In this document: positions 18,140 through 27,360 of the stretch, piece after piece
How the letters are laid out: each line of letters starts with the position of its first letter
Numbering within the stretch: the stretch's first letter is position 1
Assembly (NCBI GenBank): GCA_029690005.1
Contig: CP121458.1
Coordinates: 4,402,001-4,466,000 of the forward strand
Direction: 5' to 3'
Source: Prescottella defluvii
Lineage (GTDB): Bacteria > Actinomycetota > Actinomycetes > Mycobacteriales > Mycobacteriaceae
DNA length: 64,000 nucleotides
Position numbers and translations under genes: made by a program
The notes under the pieces: model-generated
The model's database searches: none
Told to the model about the DNA's origin: nothing
What the model saw: only the letters and a program-made list of their open reading frames with translations

Positions 18140-19467
18140 TCAGCTTGGGGTGCAGTCGTTCTCGCTCAGTTCACCGGAGTAGAGGAATTCGGTGACCAGA
18201 CCGCCGCACGACGAACCCACGGTGGAGCCGTGGACGCCGTCCTCGATCGTGAGCAATTGGCCACCCATCGCCTCCTGCGCGTCCAGGGCCCATTCGTAGG
18301 GGGTGACGTTCTCGATACGGTGCCCGATGATCAACAGATCGGTCCCGGTGTTCGCGACCGTGGTCGGCTCCGCCGGTAGGGGCCAACCGCTGCACAGGCT
18401 GATGCCGGCAACATCGGAGTCAGCAGGGAACTCGATGCGCCGCTGCGGGTTTCGCGCGATCTCGGCGTTGATTGCCCGGTTCGCGGCCAGCTGATCGCCG
18501 GTGTCGCCGACCGGATCGAGGCTGTTGCAGATGTAGGCGGTGCCGGCGGCCCCGTTGACGGCGCGGTCGAGAAAGTCCGCTGTGGCCGGGTCGACCGGGG
18601 CGTCGTTGTCGTCGGGCGCCGGAGGAGAACCCGGTGGGACCTGCGGGTCGTCGGGCGCCGGGCCTCCGCCGCCGACCGCTCCGAGGTCGGCGGGCTCGGG
18701 CACGGCCTCCGAGGGGACGTCCGGGTCGGCTGCCGCGAGGGCGCGCAGCGCCTCGTCCGTCGAGGTGCCCGTGTAGTCCATGCTGTCCAGCACCACGCGG
18801 TGCAGATGGTCGGGGAACCGGGATTGCAGCTCGGCCCCGAGGACGGTGCCCCACGAGACGCCGACATAGTCGACGGTGTCCAGGCCGAGCGCCTGCCGCA
18901 CCCGGTCGAGGTCGCGGGCCGCGTTCGCGGTGGTCAGGCTCTCGACGAAGTCGGGGTCGGCATCGATGCAGTCCCGGTTGGCGTCGACGATCTCGTCGGC
19001 GTACGTCGCCAGGCTCGCGTCGTCACGCGAGTCGGGGGCATCGGGCTCGGTGCAGGTGACGCTGGTCGAGGACCCGAGACCGCGCAGATCGATGCCGACG
19101 ACGGTGCCGCCGAGCCCGAGATCCGATGCCACGGTCGCCGCCATGCTGCGGCCCTCCACCCCCGGGCCGCCGGGGTTGACGAACGTCGTCGGCGCTGCCG
19201 GATCGGTGCCGACGACGCGGCTCAGCGCGAGTTCGACCGTGCGGCCGTCGGGGTGGTTGTAGTCCAGCGGGACGTCCACCGACCCGCACTGCAGGCGGTC
19301 GACGACACCCGACTCGATGCCGAGATCGGTGACGTAGGCCGCGAGGTCCGAGCAGGGCCCCCAGGCCACCGGCGCGGTCCGCCGCCGCTCGAGCTGCTGC
19401 AGCCGGACAAGGTCACGGCACCCAACGCGACGCCGCTGAGCAGTACCGTCGCCCGACGAAGCCTCAC
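18140..19467 (-). CDS. lipoprotein alpha/beta hydrolase with TAP-like C-terminus, frame break near 19385
   Basis: A secreted serine peptidase/esterase related to tripeptidyl aminopeptidases. GTG 19467 has AGGAGGA 6 bases upstream and starts a lipoprotein signal ending TLSGC (Cys 23). The frame breaks after SGCSSSSGG, and the rest (GPCSDLAAYVTDLGIESG) is in the next frame. The nucleophile elbow is GVSWGTVLGAE, the acid is near LLIIGHRIENVTP, and His is in DGVHGSTVGSSC. A Pro/Gly/Asp-rich insert covers PEPADLGAVGGGGPAPDD. About 442 residues when joined. It is anchored outside the membrane. Confidence 0.82.
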
Positions 19468-19542
19468 GCATTTCCTCCTGTACCGATGACACGCCGGGCT
19501 CCACGGTAGAGGCTCACCGAAATCACGCTGGTCGGCGCCGTG

Positions 19543-20316
19543 TCACCGCGACGTCAGGTACTCCGATGTGGCGAGGTCGGCGGGGAAGAACGATTCGATC
19601 GCGAGTTCGGAGACCGCGACGTCGAGCGGTGTCCCGAAGACCGTGGTGGTGCTGAGGAACGCCAGCTCACGGTCCCCCGCCCGGATGCGCAGCGGGACGA
19701 CGAGTGCCGGCCCGGGCTGGGCGGGGTCGACTCCGCCGGGAAAGTCGGCGAGTTCGGAGCGGAGCCGACGGAGCTCCGGGTCCCCGGTGACGTCGGCCTG
19801 ATGGTCGAGCCGGTGCAGCACGTGGGCCCGCCACTGCGCGAGGTTGGTGATGCGCGGCGCCATCCCCTCCGGGTGCAGGCTGAGCCGCAGGACGTTGACA
19901 GGCGGTTCGAGCAGCCAGGCGGCGGCGCCGTCGGTCAGCAGCGCGACCGCCTCGTTCGAGTCGACGAGGTTCCAGTGCCGATCCACCACCACCGCCGGCA
20001 TCGGGGCGTGCGCGGCGAGGATGGTGGCGATCGCGTCGGCGACGACGGCCATCGGCACATCCGAGAGCACGTGTTCGGGGTACGCGGGGGCGAACCCGGC
20101 CGCAAGAAGCAGCGCGTTGCGGCCTCGCAGGGGGATGTCGAGGTGTTCACCGAGACGGAGCAGCATCGACCGGGTCGGTTTGGCGCGACCGGTCTCGAGG
20201 AAGCTGACGTGCCGCGCCGACACCTCGGCCCGATTGGCCAGGTCTAGTTGGGTCATCCGGCGCTGGCCACGCCACTGCCGGATCAGGTCTCCCACCGCCT
20301 CCTGTGACCGCGTCAT
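19543..20316 (-). CDS. XRE-family regulator with MmyB-like ligand domain
   Basis: A 257-residue protein. The N-terminal helix-turn-helix (MTQLDLANRAEVSARHVSFL, residues ~21-40) is followed by an MmyB-type sensor domain (VVVDRHWNLVDSNEAVALL, then the MAPRITNLAQWRAHVLHRL region), thought to bind a fatty-acid-like ligand. It is divergent from the SnoaL-like and DUF1330 genes across a 128-bp gap holding a perfect palindrome, the likely operator. ATG 20316. Confidence 0.9.
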   Translation of the reverse strand: MTRSQEAVGDLIRQWRGQRRMTQLDLANRAEVSARHVSFLETGRAKPTRSMLLRLGEHLDIPLRGRNALLLAAGFAPAYPEHVLSDVPMAVVADAIATILAAHAPMPAVVVDRHWNLVDSNEAVALLTDGAAAWLLEPPVNVLRLSLHPEGMAPRITNLAQWRAHVLHRLDHQADVTGDPELRRLRSELADFPGGVDPAQPGPALVVPLRIRAGDRELAFLSTTTVFGTPLDVAVSELAIESFFPADLATSEYLTSR

Positions 20317-20351
20317 GCGGTCGACACTAGGCGGTCTTCGGAATGAGCCCC

Positions 20352-20368
20352 ATTACCTCCGAGGTAAT
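20352..20368. promoter_or_regulatory. 17-bp palindromic operator
   Basis: ATTACCTCCGAGGTAAT is a perfect inverted repeat (8 bp each side of one base) in the divergent gap between the XRE regulator and the SnoaL-like gene. Its position suits control of both promoters by the adjacent regulator. Confidence 0.65.
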
Positions 20369-20444
20369 CGACCGCAGACCCACAACCGAGCAGTCTCGTC
20401 CACACAGGCCGCAACGGGCAGCCCGGGACCGAAAGGGATTCACC

Positions 20445-20810
20445 ATGAACGACTTCGATTCATTGATCCAGCGCTACCTCGACACCTGGAACGAGACGGA
20501 CACCGACAAGCGCAACGAACTCGTCTCGGCACTCTGGGCCGCGGACGGACGCTACGTCGACCCGATCGGCAGCGCCGAGGGACCCGCCGCGGTGAGCGCC
20601 CTCATCGGGTCCGTGCAGCAGCAGTTCGACGGCATGCGCTTCGAGCTCGTCGGCGACATCGACGCCCACCATGAGCAGGCCCGGTTCACGTGGGCCCTCG
20701 GCCCGGCCGGCGCAGAACCCCTCGTGATCGGTTTCGACGTCCTCGAACGGGACCTTGCCGGGCGGGTGCGCCTGGTGCTCGGATTCCTCGACAAGATCCC
20801 CACAGCCTGA
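20445..20810 (+). CDS. SnoaL/NTF2-like small protein
   Basis: A 121-residue protein with the NTF2-like pattern: an N-terminal helix (DSLIQRYLDTWNET), ALWAADGRYVDPIGSAEGPAAV, then beta strands ending VLGFLDKI. Family members are small cone-shaped enzymes or ligand binders; no catalytic residue can be assigned. Ribosome site AAAGGGA. It is followed 31 bp later by the DUF1330 gene, likely one transcript controlled by the divergent XRE regulator. Confidence 0.82.
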   Translation: MNDFDSLIQRYLDTWNETDTDKRNELVSALWAADGRYVDPIGSAEGPAAVSALIGSVQQQFDGMRFELVGDIDAHHEQARFTWALGPAGAEPLVIGFDVLERDLAGRVRLVLGFLDKIPTA

Positions 20811-20841
20811 CCTCTCCCACCAACGACAACCCGGAGGAATC

Positions 20842-21171
20842 ATGTCCGCATTCGCAATAGCCCACCTGCGGTCCGTCGACTTCGGCGCCGACGTCGTCGA
20901 GTATCTCGAGCGGATCGACGCGACGCTCGCGCCGTTCGACGGCCGCTTCGTCGTCCACGGATCCGAGACGACCGTCCTGGAAGGCGACTGGGTGGGCGAC
21001 CTCGTCGTGATCGAGTTCCCGAGCCGGAGAATGGCATTGGAGTGGTACCAGTCCCCTGCCTATCAGGACATCGTCGCTCTGCGCACCGAGAACTCCGACG
21101 GCACGGCCATCATCGTCGACGAGGTCGCGCACCCTCACCGCGCGACGGACGTGATCGTGTCGGCGTCGTAG
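20842..21171 (+). CDS. DUF1330 family protein
   Basis: A 109-residue dimeric ferredoxin-like-fold protein. ERIDATLAPFDGRFVVHG, LEGDWVGDLVVIEFPS and ALEWYQSPAYQDIVALR are hallmark positions of DUF1330. The biochemical role is unknown. CCGGAGGA ribosome site. It converges on the SRPBCC gene with a 3-bp gap. Confidence 0.85.
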   Translation: MSAFAIAHLRSVDFGADVVEYLERIDATLAPFDGRFVVHGSETTVLEGDWVGDLVVIEFPSRRMALEWYQSPAYQDIVALRTENSDGTAIIVDEVAHPHRATDVIVSAS

Positions 21172-21174
21172 CCG

Positions 21175-21671
21175 TCAGACGTGGACGGCGGCCAACTGCG
21201 CGAGCATCGCCAGGTTGGCCGCCATCCCGTCACGCCACACCCCCATCCGGTGGGCGACGATCGCACCCTCCTTGTCCGGATGCTGGGCGATGAAATCGGA
21301 GAGCGGGGAGCGTCCGGTGCCGGCCTTGGCCCACTGCCGAACGACGACGCCGTCGCCGGCGGGCTCGACCTCGAAGCCCCACACGGCCACCGGCGCCTCG
21401 ACGGGACCGACGCACCACACCCATCGGCGACCGTCCTCGACCTCGACGATCTCCGGCTGGTGTGCCACTCCCCCATCTGTGGGTTCACGTTGTACCCGCG
21501 GAACCGGGCGCCGACGGCAACGCCGGTCGCCCCGTCCAGCCACTCGACGCGCTGCAGTTCACCGTCCACACGGGTGGGCAGCTCGATGTCGGTGACCAGC
21601 GCCCACGCCTGCTCCGGGCTGCAGGACAGACGTTCGACGACCTCGACGGTGGGGGTGTCGCGCAGACGCAT
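21175..21671 (-). CDS. SRPBCC-family protein, frame break near 21465
   Basis: A polyketide cyclase/START-like ligand-binding fold. The N-terminal VEVVERLSCSPEQAWALVTD is typical, then GEWHTS, after which the frame changes to QPEIVEVEDGRRWVWCVGPV and ends with a long C-terminal helix (GMAANLAMLAQLAAV). Joined length is about 165 residues. ATG 21671 follows GAAGGAG. The ligand is unknown. Confidence 0.8.
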
Positions 21672-21751
21672 GGAGCTCCTTCAGGTTTCGGGTTCGAGAT
21701 TCGAAGGTGACGCTACGCCGATGCTCCGGGACGCCGCGTCACCCCACGCGG

Positions 21752-21964
21752 TCACGAACCGAAGATCAGCAACTGCGAAACACTGCCGTAGAGGTTCATC
21801 AGAACGGCGAGACCTTCCAGGGACGCCATACCGAGTGGGCGAAGCGCCTCCGGCCAACCCGCAAACGGGTCCGGCGGAGGCGGGGTCGCACTCGCGACAC
21901 CGCCGCCCACGAACAACAACACACCCACTAATGCGACAACTGCTGTAGCTCTGGTCCGGTTCAT
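21752..21964 (-). CDS. small secreted protein, 70 residues
   Basis: MNRTRATAVVALVGVLLFVG forms a signal peptide with a likely cut after ASA (residues 24-26). The mature part of about 44 residues starts TPPPPDPFAGWPEALRPLG and ends with a hydrophobic stretch (VLMNLYGSVSQLLIFGS). Similar short PPPP-DPF secreted proteins occur in mycolata but the role is unknown. It stands alone, with 31 bp to the SWIM-gene stop upstream. Confidence 0.65.
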   Translation of the reverse strand: MNRTRATAVVALVGVLLFVGGGVASATPPPPDPFAGWPEALRPLGMASLEGLAVLMNLYGSVSQLLIFGS

Positions 21965-21995
21965 GTCCCGTCTATCCGACCGGACGGTCCGAATG

Positions 21996-22802
21996 TTAAC
22001 GCCGACGCCGGAACCCGCTCCCCAGCGCGCGGTAACACTCGTCGAGGTCACGCAGGGCGTGGGCCAGTTCCGACTCGTCCTCGACCCCCGCTCGCAACAC
22101 CTTGCGCAGTAGCGTCGCGTCCAGATCGTCCGGGGCCGCGGCGAAGTCGATCTCCGGTAGCGCCGCGTACCGGACGTCGTCGCCGAAGTGGTCGTCGTCA
22201 GCCGGGCCGCCGGATTCCTCCTCGTCCTCGCCGCCAACGGCCCGCATCAGCCGGTCGAGGTCGAGCCCGCGCACGGTGAGCATCGTGATCGGGTCGCGGT
22301 CGACACGCTCGGCCAGCAGGTACGCGACGGCGGCGACGTGCTTGCAGGGCCACCCGGGGTCGGGGCAGGTGCAGTCGAAGTCGAGTTCGCGTCCGCCGTC
22401 GGGCAGCAGCATCGGCGCCAGTTCCTGGGGCACGGCCCCGGCGGCGAGCGCGGCGAGCGTGCCCGGTGTCGACCGGATCGTCTCGACCAGTTCGGCTGTG
22501 TGTTCCTCGTCGAGGGTTCCCAGCGTGAGAACCGCGGTGAACGGCGCGATCTGGCTGCCCTGCACCTCGCCGGTGACTCGACCGGCGGCGATGTCGAGCG
22601 CGATCACCTGACCACCGCGGGCGTAGGTGCGGCCCCGGCTGAGCCGGCCGCTGTCGCCGACCCGTTCGAGCGAGTCGATCAATGCGCGTCCCCACCAGCC
22701 ACGCGCGAACGCGCCCCGCTTGGAGGCGGCCTCGACCCCACCGACCACGGGGCGGCGTTTGCCGAAGGCGCTGAAGTCCGGGCGTCCCCGTTGCGGGCTC
22801 AT
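21996..22802 (-). CDS. SWIM zinc-finger protein
   Basis: A 268-residue protein. The SWIM motif is FDCTCPDPGWPCKHVAAVAY (C-x-C...C-x-H), binding one zinc and probably DNA or protein. N-terminal GWWGRALIDSLERV and RLSRGRTYARGGQV are the conserved segments of the actinobacterial SWIM proteins paired with SNF2 helicases. The ATG at 22802 overlaps the helicase stop (ATGA), so the pair is co-translated. The acidic tail (GGEDEEESGGPADDDHFGDD) is linker-like. Confidence 0.9.
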   Translation of the reverse strand: MSPQRGRPDFSAFGKRRPVVGGVEAASKRGAFARGWWGRALIDSLERVGDSGRLSRGRTYARGGQVIALDIAAGRVTGEVQGSQIAPFTAVLTLGTLDEEHTAELVETIRSTPGTLAALAAGAVPQELAPMLLPDGGRELDFDCTCPDPGWPCKHVAAVAYLLAERVDRDPITMLTVRGLDLDRLMRAVGGEDEEESGGPADDDHFGDDVRYAALPEIDFAAAPDDLDATLLRKVLRAGVEDESELAHALRDLDECYRALGSGFRRRR

Positions 22803-25614
22803 TCGCCCACCGCCTCGTCGCCGAGGATCAACAGGTCGTGCAGTTGATCGGCACTCATCTCGGTGATCCACTTCTCGCCGGTCCCGATCGCGAGGTCCGC
22901 GAGTTCCTGCTTGTTCGAGATCATCGAGTCGATGCGTTCCTCGAGCGTCCCGACGCACACCAGTTTGCGCACCTGGACGTCGCGCCGCTGCCCGATCCGG
23001 AAGGCGCGATCCGTCGCCTGGTTCTCCACCGCCGGGTTCCACCACCGGTCCAGGTGCACAACGTGATTGGCGGCGGTGAGGTTGAGGCCGGTGCCGCCGG
23101 CCTTGAGGGAGAGCAGCATGATCGGCGGGCCGTCGTCGCTCTGGAACCGCTCGACCATGCGGTCGCGTCGCGCCTTGGGGACGCTGCCGTGCAGGAACGG
23201 CACGTCCACCCCGAACCGCTCGGCCAGGTACGGCTCCACGAGGTCCCCGAACTCCCGGAACTGTGTGAACAGCAACGCCCGTTCGCCGTCGGCGGTCACC
23301 GATTCGAGGATGTCCTCGACCAGGCCGAGCTTGCCGGAGCGGTGCCGCCCGCGGCGCAGCACCCCGGACGCGTCGCCGAGGAAATGCGCGGGATGGTTGC
23401 ACACCTGCTTGAGCCGGGTGAGCGCCGAGAGCACCGCACCCTTGCGCTGCATGCCCTCGGTGTCCTTGATCTTCTTCAGCATGTCGTCGACCACGGCGCG
23501 GTACAGCGCGGCCTGCTCCACCGTCAGGTTGGCCCGTACCGTCATCTCCTGCTTCTCCGGCAGATCGGAGATGACGGTGGGGTCGGTCTTGACCCGGCGC
23601 AGGATGAACGGCGACGTCACCGCCCGCAGTCGAGTCACCGCTGCCTCGTCCTGCTCGCGCTCGATCGGCACCGCGAACCGGGCGCGGAAAGCCTGTGGGC
23701 TACCCAGCATTCCGCGATTGACGAAGTCGAGGATCGACCGCAACTCGTCGAGCCGGTTCTCCACCGGTGTGCCGGTGAGGGCGATGCGATGTTCGGCCGG
23801 GATGCTGCGTGCGGCACGGGCCTGCGCGGTCGCGGAGTTCTTGATGTGCTGGGCCTCGTCCAGCACCACCCGGCGCCACGTCTGCTCCCCTAGCGCCGCG
23901 GCGTCGCGCGCGAGCAGCGAGTACGTCGTGATGAACAGGTCGCTGGAGCGGACCGCGGTCGCCAGGTCCTCGCCACGACGGCGATCGGCGCCGTGGTGGA
24001 CGTGGACTCGCAGGTCGGGCACGAACCTGGCGGCCTCGCGCTGCCAGTTGCCGACCACCGACATCGGGCACACCAGCAGGGTCGGCGTGTCGGAGCGCTC
24101 GTGCGCGAGCAGTGCCAATAGCTGCAAGGTCTTGCCGAGGCCCATGTCGTCGGCGAGGACGGCGCCGAGTCCGGTCTCGCTCATGAACGCCAGCCAGTCC
24201 AGGCCGCGCTGCTGGTAGTGCCGCAGATCCGCGTTCAACCCCGCCGGCTTCGGCACCGGCGTCGGCTCGAGGGTGCCGTCGAGGAGCGTGCCGACCCACC
24301 CGGTGGCCTGCACCTCCTCAACCGGGACGGGCGGCCGTTCCGCCTCGGTCAGCTGCCCCAGCAGACCGCCCAGCGTCCCGTCCTCCCCCGAATTGCGCTG
24401 CGTCACATAGCGGGCCGCCTGCGCGAGGACGGTGGCGTCGGCCTGCACCCACTGCCCTCGCAGCCGCACCAGGTCGCTCTGGGTGTCGGCGAGCCGGGTG
24501 AGCTCGTCGGGGTGAGGACGATGTCGCCGAGCGCGAGTTCCCAGTCGTACCCAACGATCTCGTTCATGCCGACGGCCCGGTCCTCGGCCGCGGCGGGCAC
24601 CGGCGGCGACGACACCTTCACCCGCAGCGACGGCGATGCGGCCGCCCACGCGCGCGGCAACAGCAGCGCGATGCCGGCGTGCTCGAGCGCCCGCGCACCG
24701 TGCAGCACCAGGTCGGTGACGACCGGGGTCGGCAACAGCAGGTCGAGACTGTCCGGATCGGTGGGCAGGTCCCGCAGCCGCGGGTACGCCGCGACCGCGG
24801 CGGCCAGCTTCCGGACCGCGATCTCGAGCAGCCGAGACTCGGTGCGGTGCAAACGGATCGGCGCGGGCGCCTCGCCCTCGGCGCGCAGGCACACCTGTAG
24901 CCGCCACAGCGCGTCGTCGGCGAGGTCGGCATCGTCGCCCGCCTCGGGTTCAGGCTCGAGCAGCCGCAGCACCAGTTCCGGCTCGTCCACCGTGAGGCTC
25001 TCGCGCCACGCGTCGAGCCCACTCGCAATCTTGTGGTTGCCGCCCTCGTACGGTTCGCCGCGGAGCAGCGCCCGCAGCAGCGGATGCTCCGAGTCCCGGT
25101 CGCCGAGCAGGTCCCGGACCACGGCGTCGGTCAGTTCGCCGACGAAGTCGTCGAGGATCTCGCGGGGGCTGCCCTCGAACCGCTGCACGGGCGGCATCGC
25201 CGCCGACAACTCGGCCAGCCACGCCCGCTGACGTTCCCCACCGAGTAGCCGCCACCGCGGCCACCAGTGACCCTCCGCCCGGTACAGCTCGGGCACGACG
25301 CGCCCGGCACGTGCCCACCGTTCGACACCGCGCGCCACGTGCGCCAGGTACCGCAGATCGCCCGAGACGTGCGGGGCATCGTCCGGGACGGCGAGCAGGA
25401 CGTCGGCGGCCTCGGCGGGCGCGAGAGCCAGAACCGGTACCCGCTGCGGCGCCACCCCGACCGGACCGGGAACCTGCACGGTGTGGTGGCGACGGAAGCG
25501 ACGGCGCAGCGCCCGACCGAGCGGCTCGGGTAGATCGGGCAGCTCGGACTCCGGGCCTCGCCACAGCAAGAGACCCGCGCCCGGCGACCAGAGCCCGTGC
25601 AGCATGCATTCCAT
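22799..25614 (-). CDS. SNF2-family helicase with SNF2-associated N-terminal domain, frame break near 24515
   Basis: A two-part protein of about 938 residues. The N-terminal half (starting LHGLWSPGAGLLLW) is the SNF2-associated domain of bacterial SNF2 ATPases. The C-terminal half has ADDMGLGKTLQLLALL (Walker A), VVLDEAQHIKN (DEAQ box), ALTGTPVENRLDELRSIL, LLSLKAGGTGLNL and DRAFRIGQRRDVQV (motif VI). The frame breaks near 24515 between DIVLTP and DELTRLADTQSDL. The start is 25614 or the ATG at 25605. It likely translocates on duplex DNA and works with the SWIM protein; the biological role is undetermined. Confidence 0.88.
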
Positions 25615-25694
25615 CCAACCAGCCCCGCCGACACACCTGGAGTTCACCCCGCCACCAGGCCATACTGGGCGCAGACGGAAGTCTGGAGCCGGTC

Positions 25695-26012
25695 ATGCCG
25701 ATCATGATTCAAGTCTTCGAACAGGTGTACTCGCCCAACACGCCGTGGCAGCAGCGCAAGGTCGCCTTCGTCGACGCCGATCACATCGTCGCGATGCGCC
25801 TCGACGGTCAAGCCGGGGTGTGGCTCGACGTCACCAAACACGGCGAATCGCATCGGCTGGCCACCACCCGATCGCCGGAGCAGGCGATCTACTTCCTCCT
25901 GAGCATCTTCGGCAAGATCGCCGAGTGCCGGCAGAACGGCGGCTCGTGGCTCGTCGGCCACGACGGCGTCGACGCCGGCACGATCCACGCCGCGAAGTTC
26001 CCCCATTCCTGA
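25695..26012 (+). CDS. hypothetical protein, 105 residues
   Basis: The protein starts MPIMIQVFEQVYSPNTPWQQ and contains a compact alpha/beta core (KVAFVDADHIVAMRLDG, GVWLDVTKHGESHRLATTRS). No family was recognised. GGAG lies about 8 bases before the ATG. It is divergent from the helicase across 80 bp, and codon use matches the surrounding chromosome, so it probably belongs to the chromosomal side of the island junction. Confidence 0.65.
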   Translation: MPIMIQVFEQVYSPNTPWQQRKVAFVDADHIVAMRLDGQAGVWLDVTKHGESHRLATTRSPEQAIYFLLSIFGKIAECRQNGGSWLVGHDGVDAGTIHAAKFPHS

Positions 26013-26072
26013 ATGTCCCACCGCCGTCCGCGGCGCGTCCCTGCCGGAGGCGTTCGGTGTCAATCGACACTC

Positions 26073-26183
26073 CAGAAGCAGCCTCACAATCTCCGATCGT
26101 TCAGCACCAACTTCCGCGACTGGGCAGCTCAACTACTGGCCACGTGGTCACCGCGACAACTGCATTTAGCAGGGATGGAATAA
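26073..26183 (+). pseudogene. possible tyrosine-recombinase C-terminal fragment
   Basis: In one plus frame the sequence reads HNLRSFSTNFRDWAAQ, resembling the H-x-L-R box and following FRDWAA segment of P4-type integrases, then stops at 26181-26183. No other integrase part (tyrosine motif, N-terminal domain) is present. It falls in the otherwise gene-free stretch 26013-26342, next to the foreign ATPase module. The match is very short, so this is tentative. Confidence 0.25.
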
Positions 26184-26412
26184 AGTTGCTGCACTTTACG
26201 AGTCCGCCGAAGTGACGTCCCTTACCCAGACGATCCAAGACTTCGGAAACCAGAGGCGAAGGGCCACGGACACTCGCACGGTCTGATCTCACCGTCGTGG
26301 CACATGCATTCTGGCTCCCTTACGACATATGCTCTCGCTGTGATGCCTTCGCGCCTAGTTGAGCTGCGCCTGACAGCGTTCAAGTCCTTCCACGGTGCCA
26401 CCTTGCCACTAG

Positions 26413-27360
26413 AGTGCGTCTCCTAAATGTGCGTAACCGGTGAGCGACACTGTTCATCGTGTCCCGCACCGAGTACCTAACCGATGAGCAGTGGTCGCTG
26501 ATCGAGCCGCTACTTCCCACGTCCGACGGATGTCGGGGACGCCCGTTCCGGGACAACCGCCGGGTCGTGGAGGGCATCGTCTACCGCTACCGGGCCGGAG
26601 TCGCGTGGCGGGATGTTCCCGCGGATTTCGGGCCCTGGCAGACGATCTGGAAGCGGCACCGCCGCTACGCTGGCGACGGTACCTGGGACACGATCCTCAC
26701 CGCGCTGCTCGCTCACGCCGACGCGAACGGGCTGGTCGACTGGACCGTGTCGGTGGACTCGACCATTTGCCGAGCCCATCAGCACGGCACCAATCTCGCG
26801 CGTCACACAGGGGGATCTGTCGAATTACACGAACCTCCTGAACGAGCCGGCTGACCACGCCCTCGGACGTTCGCGGGGCGGGCTCGGCACGAAGATCCAC
26901 CAGCTCGCCGACGGGCACGGCCGGCCCCTGGTCCTGCTGATCGGGCCTGGTCAGGCCGGCGACTCGCCGATCTTCCCGATCCTGATGGACGCGTTGTCGG
27001 TGCCCCGGATCGGGCCTGGTCGAGCCCGTTCCCGACCGGACGCCGTTCTCGGTGACAAGGCCTACTCGTCGAGAGCGATCCGCAGCCACCTCCGCTCGAG
27101 AGGTATCGAAGCGGTCATCGCCGAACCGGACGACCAGAAACGCCACCGCCTCCGACGCGGCAGCCGCGGAGGCCGGCCTGTCGGGTTCGATGCCGAAAAA
27201 TACAAGGGCCGCAACGTCGTCGAACGATCCTTCGCCACCCTCAAGCAGTGGCGCGGGATCGCCACTCGCTACGACAAACTCGCACTCACCTACCGGGCCG
27301 GCGTGGTCCTCTCAGCGGTCTGCACTTGGTTGAGGTCACTCACCAAATAGGAGACACACC
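26413..27360 (+). mobile_element. IS5-family insertion sequence (IS427-like), 948 bp
   Basis: The ends form an imperfect terminal inverted repeat sharing GTG-x-GTCTCCTA-xx-TG (left from 26413, right complement from 27360). CTAG flanks both sides (26409-26412 and 27361-27364) and is the likely target duplication. It encodes a two-frame transposase on the plus strand. The precise restoration of the host ORF on removal shows a simple, fairly recent insertion. Confidence 0.85.
26459..27350 (+). CDS. IS5-family transposase in two overlapping frames
   Basis: Frame 1 (GTG 26459 to 26854) carries the DUF4096-type N-terminus (EYLTDEQWSLIEPLLPTSDG, RAGVAWRDVPADFGPWQTIW) and the first catalytic Asp in SVDSTICRAHQHG. 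Frame 2, to 27350, carries GRSRGGLGTKIHQLADGHGR, the second Asp in VLGDKAYSSRAIR, and the Glu helix NVVERSFATLKQWRGIATRY. The change of frame near a GGGGG run around 26810 fits the programmed frameshift known in IS427-group elements. The catalytic DDE set is complete when both frames are joined. Confidence 0.85.
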
